The translations under genes were made by a program, and so were the position numbers. Shown piece after piece: positions 25,819-25,850 of a stretch of DNA of 25,850 bases (positions are counted from its first letter, which is position 1; each line of letters begins with the position of its first letter). The stretch lies in contig JASANZ010001938.1 in the NCBI GenBank assembly GCA_030849805.1, positions 1 through 25,850 of the forward strand, read 5' to 3'. Source of the stretch: Sergeia podlipaevii (taxonomy: Eukaryota; Euglenozoa; Kinetoplastea; Trypanosomatida; Trypanosomatidae). The notes under the pieces were generated by a model, which ran no database searches, was not told the DNA's origin, and saw only the letters and a list, made by a program, of their open reading frames with translations.

Positions 25819-25850
25819 CCCCCCCCCCCCCCCCCCCCCCCCCACCCCCC
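25819..25850. repeat. Terminal poly-C run (C25, A, C6)
   Basis: Window ends in 25 C, one A and six C. It may be a genuine G-run-rich element on the minus strand or an artefact where sequencing or assembly stopped; length accuracy in such runs is poor. Confidence 0.8.

Larger units (their letters stand above)
23542..25850. other. Gene-free 2.3-kb region upstream of the whole array
   Basis: No credible gene on either strand. The left part (to about 23920) is AT-rich like the other spacers. From about 23940 the composition changes to roughly balanced GC, with C-runs on plus, several perfect short inverted repeats, a diverged repeat pair and a nested fold-back, each listed separately. I looked for tRNA T-arm motifs, 5S rRNA and spliced-leader sequence and found none. 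It lies where a promoter or strand-switch region for the leftward array could be, if the array starts here. It could also hold a decayed mobile element. Confidence 0.5.

Noticed and set aside
1..25850. CRISPR arrays, insertion sequences, bacterial operon signals
   Set aside because: None seen; the window is eukaryotic in layout, with no ribosome-binding-site spacing or regularly spaced direct repeats.

Overview
The window looks like a stretch of nuclear chromosome from a trypanosomatid (Kinetoplastea). All twelve convincing genes lie on the minus strand, head to tail, with no introns. They are separated by AT-rich spacers of about 0.25-1.3 kb that carry pyrimidine tracts followed by AG on the coding strand. 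That is the layout of a polycistronic unit matured by trans-splicing and polyadenylation. From memory, and unchecked, a class II sirtuin next to CCT-gamma with a coronin nearby is a conserved trypanosomatid gene order. I cannot name the genus; coding GC is moderate and spacers are AT-rich, which does not favour Leishmania itself.

In the direction of transcription (right to left) the order is: a 123-aa single-membrane-span protein (23170-23541); coronin (21373-22851); mitoribosomal protein uS9m (19574-20899); a TMEM234-like small membrane protein (18806-19168); an RsmH/METTL15-type rRNA methyltransferase (17113-18555); a class II sirtuin (15793-16749); chaperonin CCT gamma (13736-15394); an RRM/SR-like RNA-binding protein (11654-12628); a small AT-hook/HMG-like, probably mitochondrial, protein (9809-10336); a mitochondrial PPR protein with a SAP-like segment (6803-9187); a 1384-aa coiled-coil protein with C2 domains resembling RPGRIP1L/NPHP8 of the ciliary transition zone (1957-6111); and a disordered 445-aa protein (111-1448).

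Up to five of the twelve products (uS9m, RsmH-like, PPR/SAP, AT-hook protein, sirtuin) are probably mitochondrial, and three of these fit mitochondrial translation or RNA metabolism. Coronin (actin) and the RPGRIP1L-like protein (flagellum) are cytoskeletal. Trypanosomatid gene order generally does not reflect shared regulation, so this may be coincidence.

For four genes (sirtuin, coronin, RNA-binding protein, AT-hook protein) and the TMEM234-like gene, the longest open frame extends upstream of the first ATG through TTG or GTG codons or past a likely splice acceptor. I chose the first ATG downstream of the acceptor, or the Met that starts the family homology.

The right end (about 23.6-25.85 kb) has no credible gene. 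It lies upstream of the whole leftward array, differs in composition from the other spacers, and holds C-runs on the plus strand (G-runs on the transcribed-sense strand), several short perfect hairpins, a diverged repeat pair, and a roughly 110-nt nested fold-back at 25330-25441. It could be a transcription start or strand-switch region, a decayed mobile element, or a structured RNA. It is the least explained part of the window.
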